NCBI RefSeq assembly: GCF_026004115.1
Contig: NZ_BPIM01000001.1
Span: 1,178,001-1,242,000, forward strand
Direction of reading: 5' to 3'
DNA: 64,000 nucleotides
Source: Meiothermus sp.
GTDB lineage: Bacteria > Deinococcota > Deinococci > Deinococcales > Thermaceae
In this document: one piece after another, positions 49,352 to 58,674 of the stretch
Position numbering within the stretch: position 1 is the stretch's first letter
Layout of the letters: every line of letters begins with the position of its first letter
Notes under the pieces: generated by a model
What the model was told of the DNA's origin: nothing
The model's input: only the letters and a program-made list of their open reading frames with translations
Databases searched by the model: none
Made by a program: the position numbers and the translations under genes

Positions 49352-50638
49352 ATGCCGGTTCAGGAATCGCTTACCGAGGAAGCCCGGCGCATCCTGCGGG
49401 CCAACGACCGGGGGGGCTTCACCATCCCCACCGCCGGGCTATATCCCTTTCAATGGCTGTGGGATGCGGGCTTTACCGCCCTGGGCTGGATGCAGTTTGA
49501 TGAAGGGCGGGCCTGGCAGGAGCTCGAGACCCTTTTCCTGGGGCAGTGGCCGAACGGGATGCTGCCTCACATCGTCTTCCACCGGCCCGAGCCCACCTAC
49601 TTTCCCGGCCCCGAGCGCTGGGGGGTGGCCCGCACCCCGCCCACCTCGGCCATCACCCAGCCGCCGGTTATCGCGACCTTTGTGCGCTGGATGCTCGAGC
49701 AGGCCCAGGATCAGGCCCTGGCCGAGGCCAAAGCCTGCAGCCTGTATCCCAGGATGCTGGCCTACCACCGCTGGTTCAAGCGCGAGCGTGACCCGGAGAA
49801 TACCGGCCTCATCAGCGTGCTGCACCCCTGGGAGACCGGGGCCGACAACAGCCCGGCCTGGGACGAAGCCCTGGCCCGGGTCGAGGTAGACCCGGCCCTG
49901 CCGCCCTATACCCGCCGCGATACCGCCCATGTGGACCCCAGCCAGCGCCCCCACCAGAGCGAGTACGACCGTTTTTTGACCCTGCTCGAGGTCTACAAGC
50001 GGGCCGGCTTCGACCAGCTTCGCCTGCTCCGCGAATGTCCTTTCCGGGTAGCGAGCCTCTTGATTGACTGCGTGCTGCACCGGGCCAACCGCGATCTGCT
50101 GTGGCTTTCGCGCCGGTTGGGCTTCGCCGACGAGGCCGAAATTGAGGGGTGGCTCGAGGCCAGCCAGCGGGGCATCGAAAGCCTGTGGGACGAGGAAGCT
50201 GGGCTTTATTTCAACCGCGACCTCCGTAGCGGTGCGGCCATCCGGGTTGGGGTTTCGGCCTCTTTCCTGCCCCTCTACGCCGGAACGGCCAGCCCACAAA
50301 GGGCCCTGCGCCTGCTGCACACCCTGGAGGGGTGGGCCCGGCAGGTGCGCTACCTTGTTCCCAGCACCGACCCCTATAGCCCCCGCTTCGAGCCCCAGCG
50401 CTACTGGCGCGGCCCGGTCTGGGCAGTGGTGAACTATCTGATTGCCCTGGGTTTTGCCGAGTACGGCTACCCCGAGATGGCCCTTCGCATCCGCCAGGAC
50501 ACCCTGAAGTTGTGCGAGATGACCGGTTTCAGCGAGTACTTTCACCCGCTCACCGGGCAAGGCTTGGGGGGGAGTGCCTTCTCCTGGACAGCGGCCATCT
50601 ACCTGGCCTGGGGTCAGGCCGAAGGCCCCGTGCGCTGA
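49352..50638 (+). CDS. GH63-type glycoside hydrolase (mannosylglycerate/glucosylglycerate hydrolase-like)
   Basis: 428 residues, (alpha/alpha)6 barrel. YPFQWLWDAGFTALGWMQFD, GMLPHIVFHR, PTSAITQPPVIATFVRWMLE, SVLHPWETGADNSP and RYWRGPVWAVVNYLI follow the pattern of the short GH63 enzymes from thermophiles that hydrolyse alpha-D-mannosyl- or glucosyl-D-glycerate. Starts 2 nt after the ATPase stop, so it is in the same operon. The hydrolase would release the hexose and glycerate from the imported solute. Exact substrate is not determinable from sequence. Confidence 0.75.
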   Translation: MPVQESLTEEARRILRANDRGGFTIPTAGLYPFQWLWDAGFTALGWMQFDEGRAWQELETLFLGQWPNGMLPHIVFHRPEPTYFPGPERWGVARTPPTSAITQPPVIATFVRWMLEQAQDQALAEAKACSLYPRMLAYHRWFKRERDPENTGLISVLHPWETGADNSPAWDEALARVEVDPALPPYTRRDTAHVDPSQRPHQSEYDRFLTLLEVYKRAGFDQLRLLRECPFRVASLLIDCVLHRANRDLLWLSRRLGFADEAEIEGWLEASQRGIESLWDEEAGLYFNRDLRSGAAIRVGVSASFLPLYAGTASPQRALRLLHTLEGWARQVRYLVPSTDPYSPRFEPQRYWRGPVWAVVNYLIALGFAEYGYPEMALRIRQDTLKLCEMTGFSEYFHPLTGQGLGGSAFSWTAAIYLAWGQAEGPVR

Positions 50639-50811
50639 GTGGGTGGCTGGCGGTCTTGCCGAAAATCGTATGCTAACTGTCAAGCAGCCTGCCGAGCCCC
50701 TTGCCCAAGAGCGAAAACCGCGGCCCTACCGGGCTTGTACGCCCGTTCTTGCGCCCACACCGTAGGATAGGAACTGCGATTCAACACCCTGCCCTTCCTC
50801 CTCATACCGCC

Positions 50812-52482
50812 ATGACCATCACGACCGACCTACAACAGAAAATGCAGGCCCACCTCGAGTTCCTCTACCCGGGCCGGGGTGAGGAAGTACTGGAACAGCT
50901 CCAGGCTCTGCTAAAGCGCTACCCTGCCCTTGCTCGAGCCACCCCAGCGCCTCACTGGAGCGAAAAAGACGCCGTCCTGATCACCTACGCCGACCAGATT
51001 ACCCAGGCCGGCGAGGCCCCCCTGCAAACCCTGCAGCGCTTTTTGCGGCAGTACCTGCATGGGGTGTTCTCCGGGGTGCACATCCTGCCCTTCTACCCCT
51101 ACACCTCCGACGACGGCTTCAGCGTGGTGGACTTCAAGCAGGTCAAACCCGAGTGGGGCTCCTGGGAACACATCCAGGCCATTGCCCAGGACTTCCGCCT
51201 GATGGCCGACCTGGTCTGCAACCACGTCTCGGCCTGGTCGCCGTGGTTCCAGGCTTTCTTGCGCGACGACCCCAGGTATCAAAACTATTTCATTGTGGTA
51301 AAGCCCGGCACCGACCTCTCCAAAGTCTTCCGGCCTCGAGCCCTGCCTTTGCTGACCCCCTTCCAAACCAGGAGCGGCGAGAAGCTGGTCTGGACCACCT
51401 TCTCCCCCGACCAGGTTGACCTCAACTTTGCCAACCCCGCGGTGCTTTTGGAGGTACTGGATGCGCTCTTGTTCTACGTCAAAAACGGCGCCCAGCTGAT
51501 CCGGCTGGATGCGGTGGGGTTTATCTGGAAAGAGCCGGGCACCTCCTGTATGCACCTGGAGGGGGCCCACCGCATCGTCAAGCTGATGCGGCTGGTGCTG
51601 GACGCGGTGGCGCCGCAGGTGGTTCTGATCACCGAGACCAACGTACCGCACCGTGACAACATCGCTTATTTTGGCAACGGGCGCGACGAGGCCCAGATGG
51701 TTTACCAGTTCCCCCTACCCCCACTGGTGCTGCACACCTTCCGCACCGGCGACGCCAGCAAGCTGGCCGCCTGGGCAGCGGGCCTGGAATCCCCCAGCGA
51801 ACAAACCACCTTCTTCAACTTTCTGGCCTCCCACGACGGGCTGGGGGTGGTGCCCGCCCAGGGCCTTTTAGAGCCCGAAGAAATTGCCGCCCTGGTGCAA
51901 CAAGCCCTGGATCATGGGGGCCGTGTCAACTACAAAGACACCCCTGAGGGCCCGGTGCCCTACGAGCTCTGCCTGACGTTGTTCGATGCCCTCAATCCCC
52001 CCTACAGCGAGGAGCCCGAAGACCTCCAGATTGACCGCTTCCTGGCTGCTCAGGCCATTCTCCTCAGCCTGCAGGGCGTACCGGGGGTATACATCCACAG
52101 CCTCTTCGGCTCTCCCTCCGACCATGCAGGTCTGGAGGAAAGCGGTATTAACCGCCGCCTCAACCGGCACAAGTTCACCGGCCCGGAGCTCGAAGGATTG
52201 CTGGGCAACCCCCATACCCGCGCGTACAAAATCCTTCAGCGCATGACCCACCTGATCAAGGTGCGGGCCTCCCACCCGGCCTTTCACCCAGGCGCCCCCC
52301 AGGTGGTGATGGAGTCCAGGGAAGTGCTGCGCATCATCCGGGGCTACCGCGACCGGCAGGTGGGCTGCTATATCAATGTGACCCCAAAACCCCAGCTCAT
52401 CAACCGCGTGGGGCGCGACCTGATCAGCGGGAAATACTTTTCCGGGCAGATTCCGCCCTATGGCGTGTTGTGGCTGGTTTGA
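50812..52482 (+). CDS. GH13 phosphorylase, probable glucosylglycerate phosphorylase (sucrose phosphorylase family)
   Basis: 556 residues from the ATG at 50812. GH13_18-like: HILPFYPYTSDDGFSVVDF, MADLVCNHVSAWSPWF, nucleophile D233 in LIRLDAVGFIWKEPGT, acid/base E275 in VLITETNVPHRDNIAYFG, and FNFLASHDGLGV. The subgroup with such sequences includes the glucosylglycerate phosphorylase described from Meiothermus silvanus, so phosphorolysis of glucosylglycerate to glucose-1-phosphate and glycerate is the best guess. It is separated from the hydrolase by 173 bp and may have its own promoter. Confidence 0.82.
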   Translation: MTITTDLQQKMQAHLEFLYPGRGEEVLEQLQALLKRYPALARATPAPHWSEKDAVLITYADQITQAGEAPLQTLQRFLRQYLHGVFSGVHILPFYPYTSDDGFSVVDFKQVKPEWGSWEHIQAIAQDFRLMADLVCNHVSAWSPWFQAFLRDDPRYQNYFIVVKPGTDLSKVFRPRALPLLTPFQTRSGEKLVWTTFSPDQVDLNFANPAVLLEVLDALLFYVKNGAQLIRLDAVGFIWKEPGTSCMHLEGAHRIVKLMRLVLDAVAPQVVLITETNVPHRDNIAYFGNGRDEAQMVYQFPLPPLVLHTFRTGDASKLAAWAAGLESPSEQTTFFNFLASHDGLGVVPAQGLLEPEEIAALVQQALDHGGRVNYKDTPEGPVPYELCLTLFDALNPPYSEEPEDLQIDRFLAAQAILLSLQGVPGVYIHSLFGSPSDHAGLEESGINRRLNRHKFTGPELEGLLGNPHTRAYKILQRMTHLIKVRASHPAFHPGAPQVVMESREVLRIIRGYRDRQVGCYINVTPKPQLINRVGRDLISGKYFSGQIPPYGVLWLV

Positions 52483-52498
52483 GGCAACGGAAGGTTTT

Positions 52499-53110
52499 TT
52501 ACCGCACCGCCCCGGCCAGCAAATACTGGGCCACGTAGTACAGCGGTAGCCCCAGCAAGGGGTTCAGGGGTTCTTGCACCACAAAGCGCTCCCGGGCCAC
52601 AAACAGGTCGGACAGGTAAAAAAGCAGCGCCCCCAGCCAGACCTGGGGCTTTGGCACCCCCAGGCCCACCCAGAGCATCAGGCTGATGACCAGGCCGTAG
52701 GCCAGCACCGGCCCCCGCCAGCCCGCCAGATGCGGCCACAGCCAGCGCAGCCAGAAATACCCCCCCAACAAGACCAGCAGCAAGCCCCCCAGGCCCGGTG
52801 AACCCACCTGCACAAAGGCCCCCACATAGGCCAGATGGGCCAGCAAAAAAGCCACCAGACCGGCCAGAAAGACCCGGTTCGACCTGAAGAGCAGAAGCAT
52901 GTCTCCGACCGCCGAAAGCAGCAATCCTGCAAAAACAAGCTGTGCGAACAAACTTGCCAGGCCCAGGCTGAGAGCGAAGAACAAGAACCCCAGCGAGCAG
53001 AGCACCTTGAAGGAAGCCCGCAAAGCAGGCCACCGCTGCCACTCCGCCCAGAGCAGGCCCAGCAGACTGAAACCGCCCCATCCCAGCCAGAGCCCACTCC
53101 ATTCATTCAT
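52499..53110 (-). CDS. YhhN/TMEM86 family membrane protein (lysoplasmalogenase-like)
   Basis: 203 residues from the ATG at 53110 (MNEWSGLWLGWGG); a GTG at 53122 is an alternative start. About eight hydrophobic segments; AGLLLSAVGDMLLLFRS and GALLFYLSDLFVARERFV carry the conserved Asp residues of the YhhN family, whose members cleave the vinyl ether of lysoplasmalogen. Activity in this organism is not known. Convergent with the GH13 gene. Confidence 0.8.
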   Translation of the reverse strand: MNEWSGLWLGWGGFSLLGLLWAEWQRWPALRASFKVLCSLGFLFFALSLGLASLFAQLVFAGLLLSAVGDMLLLFRSNRVFLAGLVAFLLAHLAYVGAFVQVGSPGLGGLLLVLLGGYFWLRWLWPHLAGWRGPVLAYGLVISLMLWVGLGVPKPQVWLGALLFYLSDLFVARERFVVQEPLNPLLGLPLYYVAQYLLAGAVR

Positions 53111-53141
53111 GGCTTTCCACACCCACCTGAGTTAGTCTTTA

Positions 53142-53262
53142 TACCGGATTCACAAAGACAGTTTACAAAACCAAAACCCAGGGGCGGTATCGCCCTCCGC
53201 TACGCGGATAACTTCGCTCAGGTTGATTCGCCACCTAACGGTAACGAGTCAACCGAATCTGC
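53142..53262. repeat. Dispersed intergenic repeat, middle-length copy
   Basis: Begins CCGGATTC (53144-53151) and ends CAACCGAATCT. It shares GACAGTTTACAAAACCAAAA and CTCCGCTACGCGGATAACTT with the copy at 38550, and GTTGATTCG and AACCGAATCTG with the copy at 15316. Confidence 0.7.
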
Positions 53263-53285
53263 CCCCAGCTTACCTTAGATCGCGC

Positions 53286-53291
53286 TACAAT
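53286..53291 (+). promoter_or_regulatory. -10 box of DUF1175 gene
   Basis: TACAAT ends 10 nt before the ATG at 53302. Confidence 0.45.
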
Positions 53292-53301
53292 CGAAACGAG
53301 T

Positions 53302-54057
53302 ATGCAAGCGGCCAACATGTGGTGGGTGGGGCGACGCCTGGGGTGGGTGGCTTTGGGGCTTTGTGGCTTGGCGCTGGCCGCGCCCCTCGGCCCAGCCTGG
53401 CCCAACCTGGCCGACCTCGACCAGGACGGCTATCCCGACATTGCCGAGTTCCACGGTGCCGCCGAGCGCGAGGCGTTTTTGGAGTGGTTTGCCGCCATTG
53501 CCGAGGCCCAGTTCACCGCCCCCTCGCCCGCCTGGCTACCCCAGGAGCAGGACTGCGCCGGCCTGCTTCGCTTTGCCTTTTTCGAGGCCCTGAAGCCCAA
53601 GACGACGGCCTGGTTCCAGAAGTTTCCCTACCTGCCCAGGGTACAGACCCCGCCCCTGAGCGCCTACCCCTTGCCGCAGATTGGCCGGGCGGTCTTCCGC
53701 ATCGAACCGGGGGCCTACCGCCCCGACGATGTGCAGGCAGGCCGCCTGGTTAGCTGGGCCAGCGCCGTGTACCTGATGCGGTACTCGAGCGTCCTGCTGG
53801 GCCGCACCCCGGACAAGGCCCGGCGCGGCGACCTCTTGTTTTTCGTGCGCCCGCTGGCCAAGGGCTCGGCTTACCACAGCATGGTCTACCTGGGGAACGG
53901 CCTGGTGGTCTACCACACCGGCTATGCCCCCTCCCAGGGCGGAGAAGTGCGGCTGGTGAGCCTGCAAACCCTGAACCTGCACCCCCAGAAATACTGGCAT
54001 CCCAGGCCCGAGAACCCCTATTTTCTGGGGTTTTATCGTTGGAAAATCGTGCATTAG
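53302..54057 (+). CDS. DUF1175 family protein (YfaT-like)
   Basis: 251 residues. Signal peptide (VALGLCGLALAAPLG). DQDGYPDIAEF, QDCAGLLRFAFFEALKPK, GDLLFFVRPLAKGSAYHSMV with a Cys/His pair as in NlpC/P60-like folds, and YHTGYAPSQGGEVRLV match DUF1175, the family of E. coli YfaT. It is encoded directly before an alpha-2-macroglobulin gene, the same pairing as yfaT-yfaS, so the proteins probably work together at the cell surface. Confidence 0.82.
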   Translation: MQAANMWWVGRRLGWVALGLCGLALAAPLGPAWPNLADLDQDGYPDIAEFHGAAEREAFLEWFAAIAEAQFTAPSPAWLPQEQDCAGLLRFAFFEALKPKTTAWFQKFPYLPRVQTPPLSAYPLPQIGRAVFRIEPGAYRPDDVQAGRLVSWASAVYLMRYSSVLLGRTPDKARRGDLLFFVRPLAKGSAYHSMVYLGNGLVVYHTGYAPSQGGEVRLVSLQTLNLHPQKYWHPRPENPYFLGFYRWKIVH

Positions 54058-54185
54058 CCCACCCCATCCGGAGGCCCCATGAGACCTCATCCCCAGTCCG
54101 CACTTCCTCAGCTTGCCGAACCACCGCCCGAGGAACTGCAGCAATGGTAGGCAAAAATCCACAAATCGCATCCAGGTGAGGTGTT

Positions 54186-57100
54186 ATGCGCAAATATTCG
54201 CAGGATTGGAAACGTTTTTGGCAGGCAGGAATGGGGTTGCTGGGGCTGGTATTGATCGGCTTGATACCGGGCTCGGCCCAGCGCCAGGAGCCGCAGCTAT
54301 ATGGGGGCGGCACCTTTAGTCCCACTCAGCAGGTGCGGGTGGAGTATTACCTGCCGGGGGGCGGCAGCAGCCAGGTTCGCGTCCTGCGGATTGGGAACCC
54401 CGAAAAGGTGGTGGAGCTGGGGGGGCCGCGCGGTTTTGAGCGTACCCGTGAACTGGACTTGACGCCGGTGCAGAGCGTGCCGGTATTTCGCACCGCAAAC
54501 CGGCCCTATGGTGAGGTGAACCTGGGGCGCTTGCCCGAGGGGTTGTACCTGGTCCAGATTGGCACCCCACGCCCTAGCTCGGCTACGCTGGTGCTGGTCA
54601 CCAACCTGGGGCTCCTGGTGAAGTCTGACCCGCAGAGAATGCTGGTCTACACCGCCAGCCTGAGCAATGGACAGCCCCGCACAGCGCAGATTTTTGTCTC
54701 CAGGGACAAGCGCCTCGTCCAGCAGGTGCGGGCCGAGGGTGGGCTGGCCTATTTCCAGAGCGACCTGAAGAGCACCGAAAACCTTTTTGTGGCCGCCCGC
54801 TCGGGCACTTCCTGGGCTTTCAGCAGCGCCTACTGGCAAAGCTGGAACCAGGAGCAAAACCGGGTTTATCTCATTACCGACCGCCCGGTCTACCGCCCCG
54901 GCCACACGGTGTTTTTCAAAGGGACGGCCCGCAGCACGAGCGGTCTCAGGCCGATGGCAGGCCAGCCGGTAGAGGTGGAAGTGCGCGACTACGACGATAA
55001 CGAAGTGTTCTCAGGCCGCTTCACCACCGACGCCTACGGCAGCTTTAGCGGGCAGTTTCGCATCGGGCTGGACGCCCGACTGGGCGGATATACGCTGGTG
55101 GCCCGGCTGGAGGACGAAGAGCATGCGGGCGAGTTCGAGGTGCAGGAGTTTGTCAAGCCCGAGTACAGGGTAACGGTCGAAGCGGCCCAAAAGGTAGCGG
55201 TACAGGGGGAGAAAGCCCGCTTTGTGGTGAAAGGGGAGTACCTGTTCGGGGGGCCGGTCTCGGGTGGCAGGGTGAGCTACTCCATCCTTCAGCGACCCTA
55301 CTATCGCTTTGCGTATGTCTCGAGCTACGGCTTCTACCAGAACGAGGGCTACGAAGATACCTACGAGGGCAAGATCATCGAGCGGGGTGAGGGCCGGCTC
55401 AATGCCCAGGGCGAGCTGGTGGTGGAGGTACCCCTCAAGCCGGGAGAGGAAGACTACCGCCTGACCCTCGAGGCCGGCGTGACCGACGAGGCCGGGCGGG
55501 AGATCGGCGGAACCGGCTTCCTGACCGCCTACCGCGCGGGGGTTGTGCTGGACATCCGCACCGACCAGTACGCCTACCAGACCAACGACACCCTGACCGC
55601 CACCGTGCGGGCCGAAGACCTAGAGGGCAACCCTGTCTCGGTGCCCTTTACCGTGACCGCCAGCCGCGCCTTCTGGGTGCGGGGCCAGGGCGAAGAGCGC
55701 GAGCGAACCCTGCGCCTGCAAGGCCGCACAGACGCCAGGGGCCAGGCCACGGTGCGCCTCAAACTGCCTAAACAAGGCTCCTATGCCCTTACGGTGGAGG
55801 CCCGCGACGGGGCCGGGCGGGCCACCCAGGCCCTGGACTGGGTCTGGGTCTCGGATGGTTCGTACTGGTTCTGGGACTATAAGAGCCTGAGGATTACCGT
55901 GGACAAGCCCGAGTACAGGGTGGGCGAGACGGCCCGCTTCGTGGTGCAGTCGCCGGTTTCGGACGGCTGGGCGCTGGTGAACCTGGAGGGCGAGCGCATC
56001 TCCAGGCCGGAAATTGTGCGGTTTCAGGGCTCCACTTTCACCTACGAACTCAAACTCACCCCAGAGATGGCCCCCAACGGCTACCTATCGGTTACGGTGC
56101 TGGGGAAAGACGCGTACTACACCGAAGTGGCGGGCTTCTTGCTCCCGCCCAGCGAAAAATTCCTGAACGTTGCCATCGCTGCCGACAAAGCCACCTACAA
56201 GCCCGGTGAGACCGCGACCTACCGGCTCAAGGTAGCCGACCCCCAGGGCCGCCCGGTGAAAAGCCAGGTGACGGTGGGGCTGGTAGACGAGGCCATCTAC
56301 CTAGTGCGTCCCGAGAAAGCCCCGGACATACGCGGCTTCTTCTGGGGCTTGAAAAGCAATGTGGTGGGCACCCAGACCGCAGGGGGCTACTACTTTGGCA
56401 ACGTGGCGCCTGCTTACAGCACGGCAGCCCGGGCTCCCATGGACAAGGCTGTCTTCGGGCAGTCCAAAGAGTCCCTGGCCCAGCCCAGGGTACGCGAAGA
56501 CTTCCGCGATACCATCCTGTGGCTGCCCAGTGTGGAGACCAACGAACAGGGCGAGGCCACCGTGGAAGCTCGCTTTCCCGACAACCTGACCCAGTGGCGC
56601 CTGACCGCCAGGGCCATCTCGCTCTCGGATACCGTGGGGCAGGCCACCCAGACCGTCACCACCACCCTGCCGGTGATTGCCCGCCTCAGCACCCCGCGCT
56701 TCCTGGTTCGGGGCGACGAGGCCACCTTGCGGGTGATTGGACAGAACAACCTGGCAGAAAACCAGGCGGGCCAGCTGCGCCTCGAGGCCACCAACATCAG
56801 TCTGCTCACCCCCCCCACCACCCTGGCCCAGCTTCCCGCCGGAGGCCGGGCGGCTACCGGCTACCGGGTGCGGGCCGACCAGAGCGGTACCGTCACCCTG
56901 CAGGCCTCGGCCCTCACTCCCGCCGCTTCAGACGCCCTGCGCACCCGGCTCTCCATCTTCCCCAAAGGGCTCAAGGAAGAGCTGGGCTGGGCCTCTCAGT
57001 CGGGCGAGCGCTGGAAGTTTACCCTGCCGCCCAGCACCGACCTCAGCCAGACCCAGGGCAAACTCTATCTGCACCCCTCGCTGGCGGCTGCCGTCACCCC

Positions 57101-58652
57101 GGCCCTGGGGTATCTGGCCGGTTACCCCTACGGCTGCTCCGAGCAAACCATGAGCCGATTCCTGCCCAGCGTGCTGGCCAAGCAGGCAGGCGACTTCGCC
57201 CAGTTGCCTGAAAACCTGGCCGCGAACCTCGACGACTTTGTGGCCGCCGGGCTCAAGCGCCTCTACGACTTCCAGCACGAGGACGGCGGCTGGGGCTTCT
57301 GGCAAAACGACGCCTCCTCGGTCTATATCTCTTCGTATGTACTTTCGGGGCTGTTGCAGGCCCAGCAGGCCGGTTATCGGGTACGTGAAGACGCGCTCAG
57401 GAGGGGTGTACAGTACCTGCTCAAAACCCTGAACCGGCCCGACGCCAGCACCTACGCCGCCGACGCAGTGGCCTACGCCGCCTATGCCTTTGCCCTGGCC
57501 GGGCCCCGCTACATGCCCCAGGGCTGGCAACCGGGCGTATTACAAGCGGGTCGTCCCCTGCTCAATCGCACCGCTTTCCAGTCAGTCCAGCCTTTGGATT
57601 TGGGCTACCTGCAAGACTACCTGACCCGACGCGACCTCACCCCCTATGGCCATGCGCTAATCGTGCTGGCCTACCAGCAGAACGGCAATCGAACCCAGGC
57701 CGAGCGGGCCCTGGATGGTCTGCTGACCAAGCTGACCGAACGCGAGCGCAGCGCCTACTGGGAGGTGCGGGCCCCGCGCTTTGCCTGGAACGACGACCGC
57801 CTCGAGGCCACCGCCCGGGGTCTGGAAGCCCTGGCCAAACTGCGCCCAAACCATCCGGCCATCGCAAAAATTGTGAACTGGCTCATGCAAGAACGCAAAG
57901 GCGCCCGCTGGATCTCTACCAAGGACACCGCCGCCGTGGTGGTGGCTGCGCTGGCCCTGGCCAAAGCCTCCGGTGAGCAACCCGGCGAGCAGGAGGTGCA
58001 GGTCTTGGTCAACGGGCAAACCCAGACCCTGCGGGTTCCGGCCAAAGGCGCCGAGCTGGCCCTGGAAGGCTTGCGGGTGGGCGCAAACGAAGTAGAGGTT
58101 ATTAGCAATAACCGGCTGTACCTGAGCGGCAGTGTGGGCTACTTCGAGGAGCGGGCCTACCTGCAACCCGAGGCCAAAGGCCTGCGGGTGGCCCGCACCT
58201 ACGAGAAGCTCACCCCCCGCTACGACACCAAGGCCGAGCGCTTTGTCTACGACCGCAGCCCGCTCAGTGGCCCGCTCAAGGTGGGCGAGCTGGTGGTCGT
58301 GACCCTGACGGTGCGCCCCGAGCAAGGCGCGGTGCGCTACGTGGTGGTGGAGGAGCCTACCCCGGCAGGCCTGGCTGTGGTGGAAAACGACGACTCCTTC
58401 CGCATTGCCGGGGTGCGCTCGCGCTTTGGCGACGATTACTACGGCTGGAACTACTGGTTCGACGGGCGGGAGATCCGCGACCGGCAGGTGGAGTTCTTCT
58501 TTAGCTACTTGAGTGGCCCCGTGACCTTTACCTACGTCCTGCGGGCCGAGACCCCCGGCCGTTTCACTGCGCTACCGACCCTGGCCTGGATGATGTACGA
58601 GCCGGAGGTGCGGGGGGTGGGTACGGTGCGACAGGTGCAGGTAAGGGAGTAA
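54186..58652 (+). CDS. Bacterial alpha-2-macroglobulin (YfaS-like) with thioester motif
   Basis: 1488 residues. Signal peptide (WQAGMGLLGLVLIGLIPGSA). A series of macroglobulin beta domains: MG2 with LITDRPVYRPGHTVFFKGTA, later VTVGLVDEAIYLV and AGFLLPPSEKFLNVAIAADK, the A2M core RFLVRGDEATLRVIGQNNL, then the thioester domain GYPYGCSEQTMSRFLP. C984 and Q987 of the CxEQ motif would form the internal thioester that binds trapped proteases. A C-terminal receptor-like beta domain follows. It probably protects the envelope from foreign proteases; partners are DUF1175 upstream and a gluzincin downstream. Confidence 0.92.
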   Translation: MRKYSQDWKRFWQAGMGLLGLVLIGLIPGSAQRQEPQLYGGGTFSPTQQVRVEYYLPGGGSSQVRVLRIGNPEKVVELGGPRGFERTRELDLTPVQSVPVFRTANRPYGEVNLGRLPEGLYLVQIGTPRPSSATLVLVTNLGLLVKSDPQRMLVYTASLSNGQPRTAQIFVSRDKRLVQQVRAEGGLAYFQSDLKSTENLFVAARSGTSWAFSSAYWQSWNQEQNRVYLITDRPVYRPGHTVFFKGTARSTSGLRPMAGQPVEVEVRDYDDNEVFSGRFTTDAYGSFSGQFRIGLDARLGGYTLVARLEDEEHAGEFEVQEFVKPEYRVTVEAAQKVAVQGEKARFVVKGEYLFGGPVSGGRVSYSILQRPYYRFAYVSSYGFYQNEGYEDTYEGKIIERGEGRLNAQGELVVEVPLKPGEEDYRLTLEAGVTDEAGREIGGTGFLTAYRAGVVLDIRTDQYAYQTNDTLTATVRAEDLEGNPVSVPFTVTASRAFWVRGQGEERERTLRLQGRTDARGQATVRLKLPKQGSYALTVEARDGAGRATQALDWVWVSDGSYWFWDYKSLRITVDKPEYRVGETARFVVQSPVSDGWALVNLEGERISRPEIVRFQGSTFTYELKLTPEMAPNGYLSVTVLGKDAYYTEVAGFLLPPSEKFLNVAIAADKATYKPGETATYRLKVADPQGRPVKSQVTVGLVDEAIYLVRPEKAPDIRGFFWGLKSNVVGTQTAGGYYFGNVAPAYSTAARAPMDKAVFGQSKESLAQPRVREDFRDTILWLPSVETNEQGEATVEARFPDNLTQWRLTARAISLSDTVGQATQTVTTTLPVIARLSTPRFLVRGDEATLRVIGQNNLAENQAGQLRLEATNISLLTPPTTLAQLPAGGRAATGYRVRADQSGTVTLQASALTPAASDALRTRLSIFPKGLKEELGWASQSGERWKFTLPPSTDLSQTQGKLYLHPSLAAAVTPALGYLAGYPYGCSEQTMSRFLPSVLAKQAGDFAQLPENLAANLDDFVAAGLKRLYDFQHEDGGWGFWQNDASSVYISSYVLSGLLQAQQAGYRVREDALRRGVQYLLKTLNRPDASTYAADAVAYAAYAFALAGPRYMPQGWQPGVLQAGRPLLNRTAFQSVQPLDLGYLQDYLTRRDLTPYGHALIVLAYQQNGNRTQAERALDGLLTKLTERERSAYWEVRAPRFAWNDDRLEATARGLEALAKLRPNHPAIAKIVNWLMQERKGARWISTKDTAAVVVAALALAKASGEQPGEQEVQVLVNGQTQTLRVPAKGAELALEGLRVGANEVEVISNNRLYLSGSVGYFEERAYLQPEAKGLRVARTYEKLTPRYDTKAERFVYDRSPLSGPLKVGELVVVTLTVRPEQGAVRYVVVEEPTPAGLAVVENDDSFRIAGVRSRFGDDYYGWNYWFDGREIRDRQVEFFFSYLSGPVTFTYVLRAETPGRFTALPTLAWMMYEPEVRGVGTVRQVQVRE

Positions 58653-58674
58653 TGGAGTGGGGAGAAAAAGGCTT

